Source of the DNA: Gnetum montanum | Lineage: Eukaryota > Streptophyta > Gnetopsida > Gnetales > Gnetaceae | Reading direction: 5' to 3' | Length of the DNA: 64,000 nucleotides | Assembly (NCBI GenBank): GCA_015680685.1 | Contig: MNCI01002242.1 | Span: 443,478-507,477 of the forward strand | Shown: piece by piece, positions 9,194 through 20,562 of the stretch | Numbering within the stretch: the first letter of the stretch is position 1 | How the letters are laid out: the number at the start of each line of letters is the position of its first letter | The notes under the pieces: model-generated | What the model saw: the letters and a program-made list of their open reading frames with translations, nothing else | Databases searched by the model: none | What the model was told of the DNA's origin: nothing | Position numbers and translations under genes: made by a program

Positions 9194-11882
9194 AGAAATT
9201 TCAGGCTTTTTCCTATGGCAGTGAAGGCAGAATTCACAGATCTTGGACACCATGTCAAAGAAGATCGGATCGAGAAGTCGGAATCTTGTTTTGGATGAGG
9301 CAGAGGAGGCTCTTTGCATTGTTTCTAGACTTTCAGATCCTTCTGCAGGTGAAGGATCTTCATCTAGGGCCACTAGGTACCAATTTCTCATCATTTTTTC
9401 CAATTTTAATCAAATTTGTGGAAACAATTTTCCACCTCTAGGCTTACCTAGGTTGAAATTTTTGATCTAGTTGTGTTGAATTGTAGATCTAGGCCTGTCG
9501 ATTGTATTGGGATCGAAGTTTGGGTTTTCTGGATATCGTTTGAGGGAGATTTGGGTTTTTTCCCAAACCTATACACCATTTTTGCTCAATCTTTGCCTAT
9601 TTTGGTCAAATCTTGACATTTTTTTTAGCCTGCATACGATGAAATTTTTCAGTTCTGATTGTGTGGGATTGTTGTTTGGGGGTTTTCAGCTAATTTGGAG
9701 GTGGAATCATATTTTTTAGATTTTTTGTTAGTTTTTATGGGTTTTTTCCCAACCTAGTGTTCACTGTTCTGGCCTGTTTTGTCAAAATTTTACAGTTTTT
9801 CAGTGGAAAAATTGGCAGCATTCTCAAATTTTTGATCACATGTGGTCAGCGTTTTGGATCTTTGGAGATGGTAGATGCAATATAGTAGGGTTTTATGCAA
9901 AGTTTGGAAATTTTAAAATTTGTTATGAATCCCAAAGTGTTTACCACAGTTTGATTCACTGCAACCTGGGGTTTTCGGTCAAAATTTCAGCTGAGAACTG
10001 GCACAATTGTCGATTTTTCTACACTTGGATTGTAGCTTTGGTGGTCAATTTTGGTTGTTTGGTCTGTGTTCTTTGCATCTGTAATGGAAAACAATTTTTT
10101 ATAATTTTTTTTCAAAGTTTTTCAAAGCCCCAGGATCTGTATTGTTCAATGTGAAGTTTGGTTGTAGAGTTTTTGGTTTTCATTGCTAGAATTGACAGCG
10201 TTGGTCCCGTAGGCTTGGACATTCATGAAATTTTTCTATCTTGTGGCCAGCGTATGGTACTCTTTGAGTTTGATAGGGCAACATATAAAGGCTATTGGGG
10301 CTTTTTTGTGGGAAGGTCTGGCAGTGTGTAGGTTCCAAGAGCCAAGAAAACTTGTGTTTCATTTTTCTACCAATATTCCCAACGTATGAGCCTTGTTTGG
10401 ACTGTTTGATCACTAATTTCTGAAAAAATTCTTTAATCAAGTCCTAGTGCAGCCAATCTTGACTTCTAGTTTTGTTAAAGCTTGGTTTCATGTCAACGAT
10501 TTGTGAAAATGCTTATTCTAAGGTCTCACAGGCTAATTGTTTGTGAAAATGTCAAATTGGTTTTTTGCTATGTTATGTGCCCATCAATATGTAAGATTTG
10601 GTTTTTGGCTATGTTGATTGAAGTGTAAAGGCTGGATTTTGGTTTGCATTGTGAAGGTAGTTACATTAGTAAATTTGGTCATTTTTCATGTTTTGTATTC
10701 AATGGCAACGTTGTCATCCTAGAGGTTATTTTGGTTTGAATTTTGTTATAAATGTTTTTATGATTTTCAATGTTCTAATGGTTGTGTGTCTTGGCTATGC
10801 ATAGGGCCTTGTTAAAACCTATTTTGGTTGTGGTGGAGCTTGTGGGCATTCTATGTTGCATTGGGATGGCCTCCCAAAATAGTTTGAACCCCGATATAAG
10901 TAGAGACAAATGCACCTAAGTGTGGTTTAGACTTGGTGCCAGAGAGTTCTTAGTGTACTTACTTCAACACTATGGTGTAATCATGTGGTCACACTAGGCT
11001 GTGGATGTTGCAGCTATGATCATAGAGACTCTCATGGTAGGATCCTCCAACCAAATCATGAGGTTCATTGTTGATGATCCTAACACCCAAAGAGAGAGAG
11101 AGAGTGGAATGATGGCTCATATTCTATGGGAGTGCAAACATTGTCGCAAGTCCGAGAGATGCCAGAGTACTTGCAATACAACGTCAATAACACTTTGATG
11201 CTAGGTCATAGGATAAATAGTATATTCCAAAATCCTCCAGGGACTTTCTACCTCTTAGAAGTGCAAGCCCTATCTTAAGTTGACATTTTTGTTTATTTTT
11301 AGCTTTATGGTGGTTTGGTTTTAATTGCTCTCGTGCTTTGTTTTTTGTAGGTATAAGGTAAATCATGGAGTATTGGTGAAAAATGATCAAGCTTTATCTG
11401 TAACCCATATAGCTTTGGAGAGGTTTATGCAAGGTGAGGTTGTAAGATTGCAAGTGCTCAACCAACTCGGTGAAGACTTTGGTAGGTATCCTACGTGGTA
11501 TTCACTTATGTTCCAAATGTGATGTTCCAAATGTGTAGCTACCTATTGTGCACACGAATGGTGGGGCTGCCTAGATTTAGGAGCATGTGCACTAGTTCAA
11601 CCTAAGGTTCCAGTTGTGCATGAGTCTAGGGAGTGGAGTTTGTCTAAGCATGGCCATCATTTTTAGCATTTTTGTTTTTGTGTTGTTTGTTTTTTTTTGG
11701 TTTTTAAAGTTTTTTTAGTTGTTTTGAATTATTTGGTTTTTTATGGTTTTATAAGGCTAATAGGTCAACTATGTTATGCCACAGATTTTGTGCGTGAGTC
11801 TATAGTTGATGTGACCATTTTAGGTCATGCTGAGGAGAAGATTCAACTCAAGTGCGGCGAAGTAGACTTAACACAAGAGTGA
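9194..11882 (+). other. Leader of the left-arm element, no intact gene
   Basis: Long T-rich leader shared with the right arm. Only short frames occur, such as 11001-11198 (MDVAAMIIETLMVGSSNQ...), which has an antisense counterpart near 21.6-21.9 kb. Several stretches look like intron 3' ends, with long T-rich tracts followed by AG (for example just before 11350 and 11756). Nothing is long enough to call a protein gene. Confidence 0.5.
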
Positions 11883-12554
11883 TTGGTAGAGAAAGCTCTT
11901 GTGGATGGCCTACAGAGGCTCACTAATGCAGGTTTATTGGACTTGTTCATGTTGCCTAGTCTATTGATGTCACTTGCTGAGATATTGAATGTGATTGACT
12001 CTTTCGATGAGGGGATCACCAAATTCATTATTTGTGTTTATGGTTATCTTGTTGTGTTGAGCATTAATGAGTCCATGTTCAATGATCTCTTTGGCATACC
12101 TTCTAATGGTGCCAAGGTTGTCACTAGAGTAGGGAAAGATACATGCCATTGGGAGGAAATGGAGGCTTGGCTTAACTCTTCTGCTGATGCGACATTATCT
12201 TCTAATAAGTGTGAGTTTGAGGAAGCCAATGAGACCTATCTTGTTTTTCATGCTAAGGCTTTTCCCCTGCTGCTATCATAGAAAAAAACCATATGGGTTT
12301 AGCATGCTTGGACAATGAAAAAGGTTTTAATGGATGGCACTATGTTCGATTGGTCTAACTTCTTGATCACTGGTCTAACGGATGAAATTTGCAAGCTTTG
12401 CAATAACCTTGATAATATTCATCATGTGTATTTGACATTCTTCTGTGCATATCTTAGGAGGTTTGCAAAGTTCTTGGTGATCAAAAGAGATGGAAGGTGG
12501 GTTGCACATGATGCTTTCCAACTCTCTAGGCTTTGGGCTAAACATATTACTTAG
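11883..12554 (+). pseudogene. Gag-like frames of the left-arm Ty3-type element
   Basis: Two frames, 11883-12281 and 12315-12554, encode a protein with recognisable counterparts on the minus strand of the right arm (20916-20563 and 15681-15454). Shared text includes INESMFNDLFGIPS, NKCEFEEANE, FCAYLRRFA and KWVAHDAFQLSR-like segments. Conservation at the protein level in both copies supports a once-functional gag-region protein. No zinc knuckle is visible in this part. The family is not recognised beyond its place 5' of Ty3 pol. Confidence 0.55.
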
Positions 12555-12562
12555 GTGATGCA

Positions 12563-13292
12563 TCACCAAAATCCATTAGTGGAGGAGATAGGAGATAGGA
12601 GATTCGTATTACAACAAAAATTGGTTTTATCAATTATGATGGTGGTAGCACTAGCTCCATGGGCAGTTGAAGCTTTGTCAAAGTGCATGATGTCCTCATA
12701 TCCTTTGGGTATCTCATTGACGATGTTGACATGCTCATCAAGGAATTTAGGATCTATGGCTGTGTGGAATTTAGGATCTATGGCTGTGTTGTTCTCTATC
12801 AGGGAAGTTGTGAGTTGAGCAGCTATAGCTTGACCTTTCATTGAGGCTTGGGAGATGTAATGTAGATCAAACTCGACTATTATGGCCTTCCACAAGGCTA
12901 TGTGCCTACTCATAAATGTTGGTTGTTATGGCTCTCAGCACATTATCCTTGCATATTGCGTTGACTTGGCTGCTAAAGAGGTAGTGTCTCCACTTCTTTA
13001 AGGAGAAGACTAGGGCTAAACAATACTTCTCAACTTTAGTGTATCAGGTCTCATAGGCTATCATTGTATGCCTCAAATAGTAAATGGGCAGCTATGCCCC
13101 ATCATCCTATTTTTGATAGAGAAGAAAGGCTATGGATGTGTCAGAGATTGCAAGGTAGATGTAAATTGGTTTGTTCTTCTGAGGTGGGTACATGGTGGGC
13201 AATTGGGCCAATCCTTGCTTAATATTGTTGTAGGTTTTTTGGCATTGGTCAGTCCACTCATAGTGAACTCTTTTTTTAAGAAAATGTTGCAT
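12563..13292 (-). pseudogene. Ty3 RNase H region
   Basis: Minus-strand frames contain HYEWTDQCQKTYNNIKQGLA, the connection region after Ty3 reverse transcriptase. An RNase H segment follows with YYLRHTMIAYETRYTKVEKY and LALVFSLKKWRHYL, separated by stops. A later frame (12913-12563) includes EDIMHFDKAS, like the second RNase H-type domain of some plant Ty3 elements. The last residues of that frame are read from inverted left-arm sequence and do not belong to the enzyme. Confidence 0.75.
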
Positions 13293-13367
13293 GGGTTGTA
13301 GCTTATTTGTAAGTCTTGAGATGAACCTACAAATTAATTGCTATCTACCTTGTAATCCTTGTAGTTC

Positions 13368-13844
13368 CTAAAAGGTAGTAGGTGTTTCCGAGTTGGTTAT
13401 GGCCTTAACCTTATCAGGATTGATACGTATCCTTGCCTCAAATACTATGAAACCAAGCATCTTACCAATTTTAACGCTGAAGACACACTTCTTAGGATTA
13501 AGTCTAAGCTTGTACTTTAGGCAATGTTGTAGCACCAGGTTCAGGTTGTGTGCATAGTCATTGGCAATCTTGGACTTTATAGCTATGTCGTCAACATAAG
13601 CATTTAATAACCCTAGCATGTAGTTGCTGAAAATGTAGGTCATGGCTTGTTGATAGGTTGCACCCACATCCTTTAGACAGAATGACATTATGGTATAGCA
13701 AAAGGTTCCCCAAGGGGTCATGAAGGTTGTGTAGAGTTGATGCTCTAGGTTAATCCTAACTTGGTTGTATCTCGAGAATCCATCCATGAAAGATAGCAAG
13801 GCATGGCCAACTATAGTATAAATGAGTTGATCAACACTAGGCAA
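13368..13844 (-). pseudogene. Ty3 reverse transcriptase domain
   Basis: 158 open codons with a good Ty3 core. Visible are LSFMDGFSRYNQVRI (motif A region), TPWGTFCYTIMSFCLKDVGA and TYQQAM, then LLNAYVDDIAIKS with an intact YVDD catalytic pair, and LRLNPKKCVFSV. The N-terminal fingers lie upstream in broken frames (13.86-14.2 kb), and RNase H follows. It is the longest uninterrupted pol piece of this element. Confidence 0.9.
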
Positions 13845-14325
13845 AAGGAAATTATCTTTAGTAGTTGCCTTGTTGAGGCCTCGGAAATCGATACAAGTAC
13901 AAATTGGGAGCTATGTCTTTAGGTGCAAATCTTTGAGGAACCACTTTTAACCTGTGAAAAATTTGTTCTTCTCTCATGTTTGCCCAAGCAATGTTTTCTA
14001 GATCTACCCTTGCTAGGATATTTTCCCTCTATATGTTTGTCCACTTAGGTGGAGTGCAAGAGAAGTCAGTAGTGGTAGTTTCCCTAGATGTAGCAGTGAT
14101 TTGAGTAGAAGACTCAATAGCAACCATGGACTTCGGGAACATGTTAAAAATGTCCTCTGCACCTATCCCTTGAACAAATAACTCGTATGTACGTTGTTTC
14201 ATGGCTGCCTCATGCCATAATTTTATGTTATTTTTCTTCTTTACCTTGTATAGGCGTTTGTGAGCCTTTTGTTTTTTGGCCCATTCTAATACCCATGTGC
14301 AATAATCGTGCCAATCCTTGGACTT

Positions 14326-14610
14326 TCAAACTAGGAGCTCCATCTGCATGTCATTCTCTACATTACTCTTAGCTAGAGCAACCTTACCTTGGATGGCGCT
14401 CCAATAACGGGACCACTTGATCTCTTTAGTGTGCAAGGAATCCCTATTAGACACACATGCCTCTATGAATTCTTTGCAATCTTTGAGGCTCTTGACTTTG
14501 TTGGTTAGCTCCTTATTTTGCTTCCTCAATGCTACAACCTCCTCCCATAAGAATTCATTCGAGTGTTGGGCCTCCCAAGGCCCAAAATGTTTTTGCACGA
14601 GATGCAGCAC
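14326..14610 (-). pseudogene. Coiled-coil gag-tail segment of the Ty3-type element
   Basis: 94 codons with a heptad-like region (EEVVALRKQNKELTNKVKSL) followed by a Trp-containing stretch (IKWSRYWSAIQGKVALAKSN). Broken frames continue towards the reverse transcriptase. Its position between gag-like and pol segments suggests a gag C-terminal or linker part. No catalytic motif for protease was seen. Confidence 0.5.
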
Positions 14611-15036
14611 ATTTCATGGCCCCTTCATACAACCTACGTGGAATGTTCTCAATGTCGGATGGCAATGTGGGGACCTCATCAAATTCAAAGTTTTGTGACG
14701 GGTTCCATTTTACTTTGCAAACTGCTGCAAACCAAAAACATTAAAAACATAAAAATATAAAAAAACATAAAACATAAAAATATATAAAAAACATAAAACA
14801 TCGAGCCATAAAAACTTGAAAAATACAAAATATAGTAATAAAAAAAATCAAAACATAAAACAAAATTTAAGATGCACTAGGAAGATCATGAGACAGGTTT
14901 ATTGGAGGGTTGCTTTTCGGAGGCAAATCACCTAAGATGGAATCCAAAACGTCTAGAGCCTCCATGGATGCCCTTTCCTTATCTTCGTGTCGTTGCTCCT
15001 TTGCAGCAACCTTAGCAACCAACTCCCATTTTTTCC

Positions 15037-15167
15037 CTACAGCAAGTCAGAACCATTAAAACATTAAACAAATTAGTGAATATTTAACAACAATAATATA
15101 ACTAAAAACATACAAATTTTTTAAAACTAAAAATTAAAATAATACATATGTAAAGATATTTACATAC
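15037..15167 (-). other. Intron-like gap in the Ty3-type gag region
   Basis: On the minus strand, GTATGT follows coding text ending NTVNQDVG. After 131 very AT-rich bases comes TTGCTGTAG, and the frame resumes as GKKWELVAKVAAKEQ. Joining keeps the frame across the gap. This is what a spliced intron would look like; whether it is spliced is unknown. Confidence 0.5.
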
Positions 15168-15661
15168 CTCCAACATCTTGATTTACTGTGTTGAGTTTGA
15201 TCATCATCTTCTTAGGTGCTTACTTATCAGGAATCTGAATATTGTCTTCAGCACGTGGCCTCTTTATCTTCTGTCATCTACTTCTATGCGTAACCTTTTT
15301 GCCTTCTTTGCATGTAGCATGAGGTTCAATCCCCATTTTGTCAAGGAAACAACTACGTAAACCACTAAGATTCTTAGTGGTAATATACAGCGATTCCCCT
15401 ATCTCCTCCACTAGTGAATTTTGGTGACACATCACTTAAGTAATATGTTTAGCTCAAGGCCTGGAGAGTTGGAAAGCATCATGTGCAACCCACTTTCCAT
15501 CTCTCTTGATTACCAAGAACTCTGCAAACCTCCTAAGATATGCACAGAAGAATGTAAAATGCACATGATGAGTATTATTGAGGTTATTGCAGAGCTTGCG
15601 GGTTTCATCCCTTAGACCAGTGGTCAGGAAGGTAGCCCAATTGGACATAGTGCCATTTGTT

Positions 15662-15666
15662 AAAAC
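15662..15666 (+). repeat. Copia target-site duplication, left copy
   Basis: AAAAC immediately before the left LTR, repeated exactly after the right LTR at 20529. Five bases is the normal length for Copia integrase. Confidence 0.88.
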
Positions 15667-15915
15667 TATTGGAAAGACCAAGTAAATTCCTGATTTTGTG
15701 GACTAAGTAAATTCCTGATTTTGTGGGATTAATTGCAGTTTTTTGTGGAGTTTGTTTTCCCTGATTTATAGCTTCTGCTTTTCTGATTTCTAGGAGATTG
15801 GTTTTCTTTTTAATTTGTTTCTTGAAATATGGAATAAGGCTGGTCTATAAATCCTTGTATGTAATCTTTCATAAACTTCAATAAAGAGATCTATTTCATT
15901 TCATCTCTTTGTTCA
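15667..15915 (+). repeat. Copia left LTR (249 bp)
   Basis: Begins TATTGG (the right LTR has TGTTGG) and ends TTTGTTCA. It matches the right LTR along its whole length except for an extra 25-bp tandem copy of AGTAAATTCCTGATTTTGTG and flanking bases near 15680-15730. The AATAAAG near 15880 may be its polyadenylation signal. Confidence 0.92.
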
Positions 15916-15927
15916 TGGTATCAGAAC
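15916..15927 (+). other. Copia primer binding site
   Basis: TGGTATCAGAAC abuts the left LTR with no spacer. It is complementary to plant initiator tRNA-Met with one changed base relative to the usual TGGTATCAGAGC. Confidence 0.88.
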
Positions 15928-15935
15928 CAAGTTAA

Positions 15936-16862
15936 ATGGCCAAAAAAAATTCTTCTTCCAAATCCTCTTTGCCTAGCACACTTGAAAGCATGCCGACGAC
16001 AACTGTCTGAAATCCTTTTTGTTCTTCTTCTCAACCCTTTGAAAATTCAAATAACCCAGCACAAACTCAATGGAACCAACTTCCGAGAATGGTTTTAGTC
16101 CCTTTTTCTTGTCCCTAAAGGCAAAGGAAAGTCCGGATATGTCATTGGTACAATTTTGCCTCTTGAATCCACTGACCCTATTGTACTTGGGATGCCGAAA
16201 ATTCCATAGTGATGGCTTGGTTAATTAATTCGATGGAGCCGCAAATTGGAAGGACATATTTGTTCTACAAAATTGCTAGAGACATATGGGCAGCAGTTCA
16301 AGAAATCTACTCAGATTTGGAAAGCATGTCACAGTGTTTTGAAATATGCTTGAAGCTTCATGAGATGCGACAAGGAGACAAATTAGTCACTGATTATTTT
16401 AATTCTTTGACTGAATTATGGTAGCAGATGGATTTATTTTATGAAATGCAGTGGCAAAGTCTTAAAGATGAAGTCAAGTTTGCTCGGATGATTGAAAAGG
16501 AGTGGATCTTTGATTTTTTACAAGGGCTGAATAAAGAGTTGGACGAGGTATGGGGCAAAGTGTTGAGCACAAAGCCTTTTCCCATCATTCGTAAGGCTTT
16601 TGCCGAAGTAAGAAGAGAGGAAAGTAGGACGAAGGTTATGTTTTTGACCGGAATAGATGCTCCTTTGGTAGGATCAGCCCTTGTCACACACCAAAGCAAG
16701 CAACATCAAAATAGTCAAAGATCCAGGAAGGAGAAGTTGTGGTGTGATCACTGCCACAAGAATCATACACGGGATACTTGCTTCAAAATCCATGGATACC
16801 CACCAAATTACGAGCCATGGAACCATTGGAGGCAAACAAAGCCCTTGTTGTTGAGACTATTG
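15936..16862 (+). pseudogene. Copia gag with CCHC zinc knuckle
   Basis: Starts at ATG 15936 (MAKKNSSSKSS) and carries stops before the first long frame at 16209. Later text (LINSMEPQIGRTYLFYKIAR, GDKLVTDYFNSLTELW) is typical of the Copia gag domain. A knuckle CDHCHKNHTRDTC lies at about 16743-16784. An in-frame TAG at 16425 separates two segments that are otherwise continuous. Confidence 0.88.
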
Positions 16863-17548
16863 TAGAGAATGATAAGTTTGGTAATCTCAATCTCATTACT
16901 GAACAAATTAAAGTGTTACAATCAATATTGAGCAATCCCAACCTGCTCAAGGAGGCCAACACATCATCAAAGACTCCCATAGCCTCAGTTGCACATAGAA
17001 GTAATCTAAGTACCTCATGTTTTACACATTGCCATGTAAATGATAAGCGGATTGTTGACACAAGTGCTTCAGATCACATGTCTGGAAACAAGAGTTTATT
17101 CTTAGAATTAAAGGAGTGTCATGATGATATTAAGATCACTATAGCTGATGCTACTATGCCAAGAATAGTAGGTTGTGGGTCAATTGATATTTTTGGGATG
17201 AATTTAAGATTTGTTTACTATATTCTGGAGTTAAAGTATAACGCCCTCTCTATCAGCAAATTGTCAAAAGATCAAAATTGTGCAGTAACATTTTCCCCTT
17301 CCCTCTATGTGTTCCAAGACCTATCTTCGGGGAGGATGATTGGCAGTGCTGAGGAGAAACATGGTCTCTACATTCTCAATGGTGCTGGTTCTTCTTCAAA
17401 AATTCAATCTTGTGAAAATGTCTTCCTTTCAACCTTGTCTAGTTCAAAAATAATACTTTGGCACAAATGCCTTGGTCACCCTAGTTTTGTTAATCTCAAA
17501 TCTTTGTATCCAACTTTGTTTATTAATAAAAATCCTTCATATTTTTAG
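16863..17548 (+). pseudogene. Copia protease and GAG-pre-integrase region
   Basis: In-frame continuation of gag. The protease site is at about 17053-17080 and reads VDTSASDHM where the family has DSGAS or DTGAS, so the Gly after Asp-Ser/Thr is changed. It is followed by LELKYNALSISKLSK and the integrase zinc-binding start LWHKCLGHPS. The frame stops at 17548; the remaining Cys pair (CEYCIGAKQ) lies just beyond. Confidence 0.85.
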
Positions 17549-18355
17549 TGTGAATATTGTATTGGTGCAAAACAAACTAGAAAAAATTATCCTTCTCATA
17601 CATATCAAAGTGTCAAAGCCATTTCATCTTATACACAGTGACATATGGGGTCCTGCTTATCAATCGACTCTCACAGTCTCTAAGTGGTTTATCGTGTTTA
17701 TTGATGATCATACAAGGGTGTGTTGGGTTTATCTCATGAGAGAAAAATCAGAAATCGAATCCATTGTTAAATAGTTTCACAAATATATCTTAAATGTCTT
17801 TCAAACCAATATCCAAATTTTGAGAACTGACAATGGTAGAGAATATTTCACAAATGACCTGACACAATACCTAAATGATAATAGAGTGTTTCATCAGAGT
17901 TCTTGTACATACACCCCTCAATAGAATGGAGTGGCAGAGAGGAAAAATAGACATTTACTAGAGGTAGCCCGAGATCTTATGTTCACTAGTCATGTTCCAA
18001 ACTCTTTTTGGGGAGAAGCTTTGTTAACTACAGCCTATCTTATAAATAGAATGCCATCCAAAACTCTAAATCTTTGAACTCCTCTTAGTTGTCTACTTGA
18101 TACCTATCCTCATGTCCGTATTCTTAACTCTCTTTCTCCTAGAGTGTTTGGTTGCATTGCATATGTCTATGATCATCACCCACAAAAGAGTAAACTTGAT
18201 CCCAAATCCTTTAAGGGTCTCTTTATTGGCTACTTTCCATCTCAAAAGGGATATAGATACTTTCACCCCTCTTCTAGAAAATTCTTTGTCTCTTATGATG
18301 TAACTTTTTTGGAAGATCAAATGTTTTATCCCAATAGTTCTCTTCAAGGGGAGAT
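17549..18355 (+). pseudogene. Copia integrase
   Basis: Broken frames carry the DDE residues in order: HSDIWGP (about 17634), LRTDNGREYF (about 17822) and NGVAERKNR (about 17925). The Copia signature VFGCIAYVYDHHPQKSKLDP and the GYRYFHPSSRKFFVSYDV stretch (18144-18330) follow. Stops and a shift relative to the protease frame make it non-functional. Confidence 0.9.
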
Positions 18356-18699
18356 GATGAGTGAAGATGATCATTGGGATTCCTCTATCTCACTTCCTAT
18401 ATCTATTCCATCTAAGTCTCATTCTTCACCTCCAACCAAACCAGACAATCCTCATACTGAACAAATCCCTTCAAATCAGTGTGATCACGAATTGAATCGA
18501 GGGGGAGAATCAAGCATCTCCAAACCAATTATGGTTTATTCAAGGAGACTAGAGACTCCCCACGATGTGCAACTATCTGAACCAAGGGAGGATCTTGAAA
18601 CCATGGAAGAGGGTATGGTGTTATCTGATGATTGGATCTTCCTATTGCTCTTAGGAAAGGTGTTCGAACTTGTACCCAACATCCCATCTCCTGGTAGCT

Positions 18700-19378
18700 A
18701 ACCTACTCAAATCTGTCTCATCATTACGAGGCATTTGTCACTAGCCTCAATAGTGTGGAGATTCCAAAAGATATTTAGAGAGCCCTTCAGAATTTGAAAT
18801 GGAGAGCAGTTGTTGAAGAAGAGATAAGAGCACTTTGAGAGATTGGAACGTGGGAGGTAGTTGATCTTCCTAGTGGGAAGAAAGTTGTTGGTTGCAAGTG
18901 GGTATTCATAGTGAAGTTCAGGCCTAATGGGGAGATAGAGAGGTATAAAGCTCGCTTGGTTGCTCAAGGATACACCCAGACTTATGGTAATGACTATGAA
19001 GAAACATTTGCCCCTATTGCCAAGATGAACTCACTCAAGGTATTGTTGTCACTTGCTGTAAATCTTGAATGGGATCTTTACCAAATGGATGTAAAGAATG
19101 CTTTTTTGAATGGAAATTTGGAGGAGGACGTGTTTATGAAGATGCCACCAGGATTTGAGATGGGAAGCAACAAAGTGTGCAAGCTTAAGAAGTCTTTGTA
19201 TGGTTTGAAACAGTCTCCTAGAGCTTGGTTCACAAAATTTACCTCAGCATTGCAGAATTTTGGATACACCCAAGGGCAGGCCAATCATACAATCTTCGCT
19301 AAGCAATCATTGAGTGGAAAGAAGTCCATTCTTATTGTGTATGTGGATGATATTGTGATTACCGGCGAGACAACTTAG
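18700..19378 (+). pseudogene. Copia reverse transcriptase
   Basis: The open part at 18911-19378 shows YKARLVAQGYTQ, YQMDVKNAFLNGNLEEDVFM, KSLYGLKQSPRAW and YVDDIVITGE, the hallmark order of Copia RT with an intact YVDD at about 19340. The upstream part (GTWEVVDLPSGKKVVGCKWV) is present with stops in the frame. Confidence 0.92.
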
Positions 19379-20297
19379 AGATTTGAGAGTTGAAGACTAA
19401 ACTGAAGAATGAATTTCAAGTCAAGGACCTTGGGATCCTCAGGTATTTTCTTGGTATGGAGATTTCTAGAAGCAAACAAGGTATCTTTGTTACCCAAAGA
19501 AAGTATGTTCTTGATTTGCTTAAAGAGATATGAAAAATAGGTTGTAAATCGGCTAGCACACCATTGGAAAGGAATTGGAAACAAAAGGTTACAGATAATG
19601 ATTTCCCAGTTGACCGTGAGCAATATCAATGTCTGGTAGGAAAACTGATCTACCTTTCACTTACTAGACTTGACTTTGCCTATAGTGTGAGTGTGATCAG
19701 TCAATTTATGCATTCACCTATGAATAGACATCTCGAGGCAGCCAATCATGTACTGAGATATCTAAAGGGATCTTTTGGCAAGGGACTCTTGTTCAAGAAA
19801 GGTGAATTTCAAGAGGTGGAAGGCTTTGTTGATGCAGATTGGGCTGGATCAATGGAAGATAGCAAATCCACAACTGGATACTATGTGAAATTATGGGGAG
19901 ATCTTGTGAAATGGAGGAGCAAGAAACAATTAGTTGTAGCAAGGAGCAGTGTTGAAGCAGAGTATTGGGCAATTGCTTAAGGAATGCGTGAGCTCTTATT
20001 TGGATTGGGGGACTTCTAAAGGATCTAAAAATTTCATTCTCAGGTCCTATTAAGCTCTACAGTGACAATAAATCAGCAATAAGCATTGTTCACAACCTAG
20101 TTCAACATGATTGAATGAAGCATGTTAGAATAGATAGAAGCTTTATCAAGCATGAGATTGACTCCGGAGCAATCAACCTAGCTTATATTCCTACCAAGTA
20201 TCAAGAGGCCGATATCCTCACCAAAGCATTATCAAAACCAGGTTTTGGGTCATTAGTTTGCAAGTTGGGAATGATAGATATCTATTCTCTAGCCTGA
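19379..20297 (+). pseudogene. Copia RNase H and polyprotein end
   Basis: Frames show LTRLDFAYSVSVISQFMHSP, LEAANHVLRYLKGSFG, DADWAGSMEDSKSTTGYY and WRSKKQLVVARSSVEAEYW. A final frame (20115-20297) carries KHVRIDRSFIKHEIDSG, YQEADILTKALSK and the terminal KLGMIDIYSLA. A stop near 19978 and further stops to about 20112 interrupt the domain. Confidence 0.9.
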
Positions 20298-20304
20298 GGG
20301 GGAG
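20294..20304 (+). other. Copia polypurine tract
   Basis: TGAGGGGGAG-type purine run directly before the TGTTGG start of the right LTR, as required for plus-strand priming. Confidence 0.85.
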
Positions 20305-20528
20305 TGTTGGCAAGACTGAGTAAATTCCTGATTTTGTGGGATTAATTGTAGTTTTTTGTGGAGTTTGTTTTCCTTGATTTATAGCTTCCATTTTTATGAT
20401 TTCTAGGAGATTGGTTTTCTTTTTAGTTTGTTTCTTGAAATATGGAATAAGGCTGGTCTATAAATCCTTCTATGCAATCTTTCATAAACTTCAATAAAGA
20501 GATCTATTTCATTTCATCTCTTTGTTCA
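20305..20528 (+). repeat. Copia right LTR (224 bp)
   Basis: TG...CA repeat from TGTTGG to TTTGTTCA, matching the left LTR without its 25-bp internal duplication. Followed by the AAAAC target duplication. Confidence 0.93.
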
Positions 20529-20562
20529 AAAACCTTTTTCATTGTTCAAAGTTCTTGAACTC

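Larger units (their letters stand above)
8786..12615 (+). mobile_element. Left arm of a large inverted repeat: 5' part of a Ty3-like LTR element
   Basis: About 3.8 kb colinear with the reverse complement of 15395-24092 once the Copia insertion there is removed. It contains an LTR-like start, a primer binding site at 9181, a long leader with T-rich intron-like stretches, and gag-like frames at 11883-12554. Homology to the right arm stops near 12615, where minus-strand Ty3 pol sequence begins. No 3' LTR was found in the window, so this is a truncated copy. Confidence 0.75.
12616..15394 (-). mobile_element. Ty3-type gag/pol segment between the inverted arms
   Basis: Minus-strand continuation of the right-arm element. 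From right to left it holds a gag-like tail with a short intron-like gap (15167-15037), a Lys/Glu-rich coil (14610-14326), reverse transcriptase (13844-13368) and RNase H (13292 to about 12650). Integrase and a 3' LTR are absent because the sequence runs into the inverted left arm at about 12615. Confidence 0.75.
15667..20528 (+). mobile_element. Copia LTR retrotransposon, structurally complete but dead
   Basis: 4862 bp with LTRs at both ends, a primer site directly after the left LTR, gag, protease, integrase, reverse transcriptase and RNase H in Copia order, and a polypurine tract before the right LTR. Identical AAAAC flanks at 15662-15666 and 20529-20533 are the target-site duplication. 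The coding region is interrupted by several stops and at least one frameshift. The LTRs differ at roughly a dozen positions by my eye count, so insertion is not recent. Confidence 0.95.
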
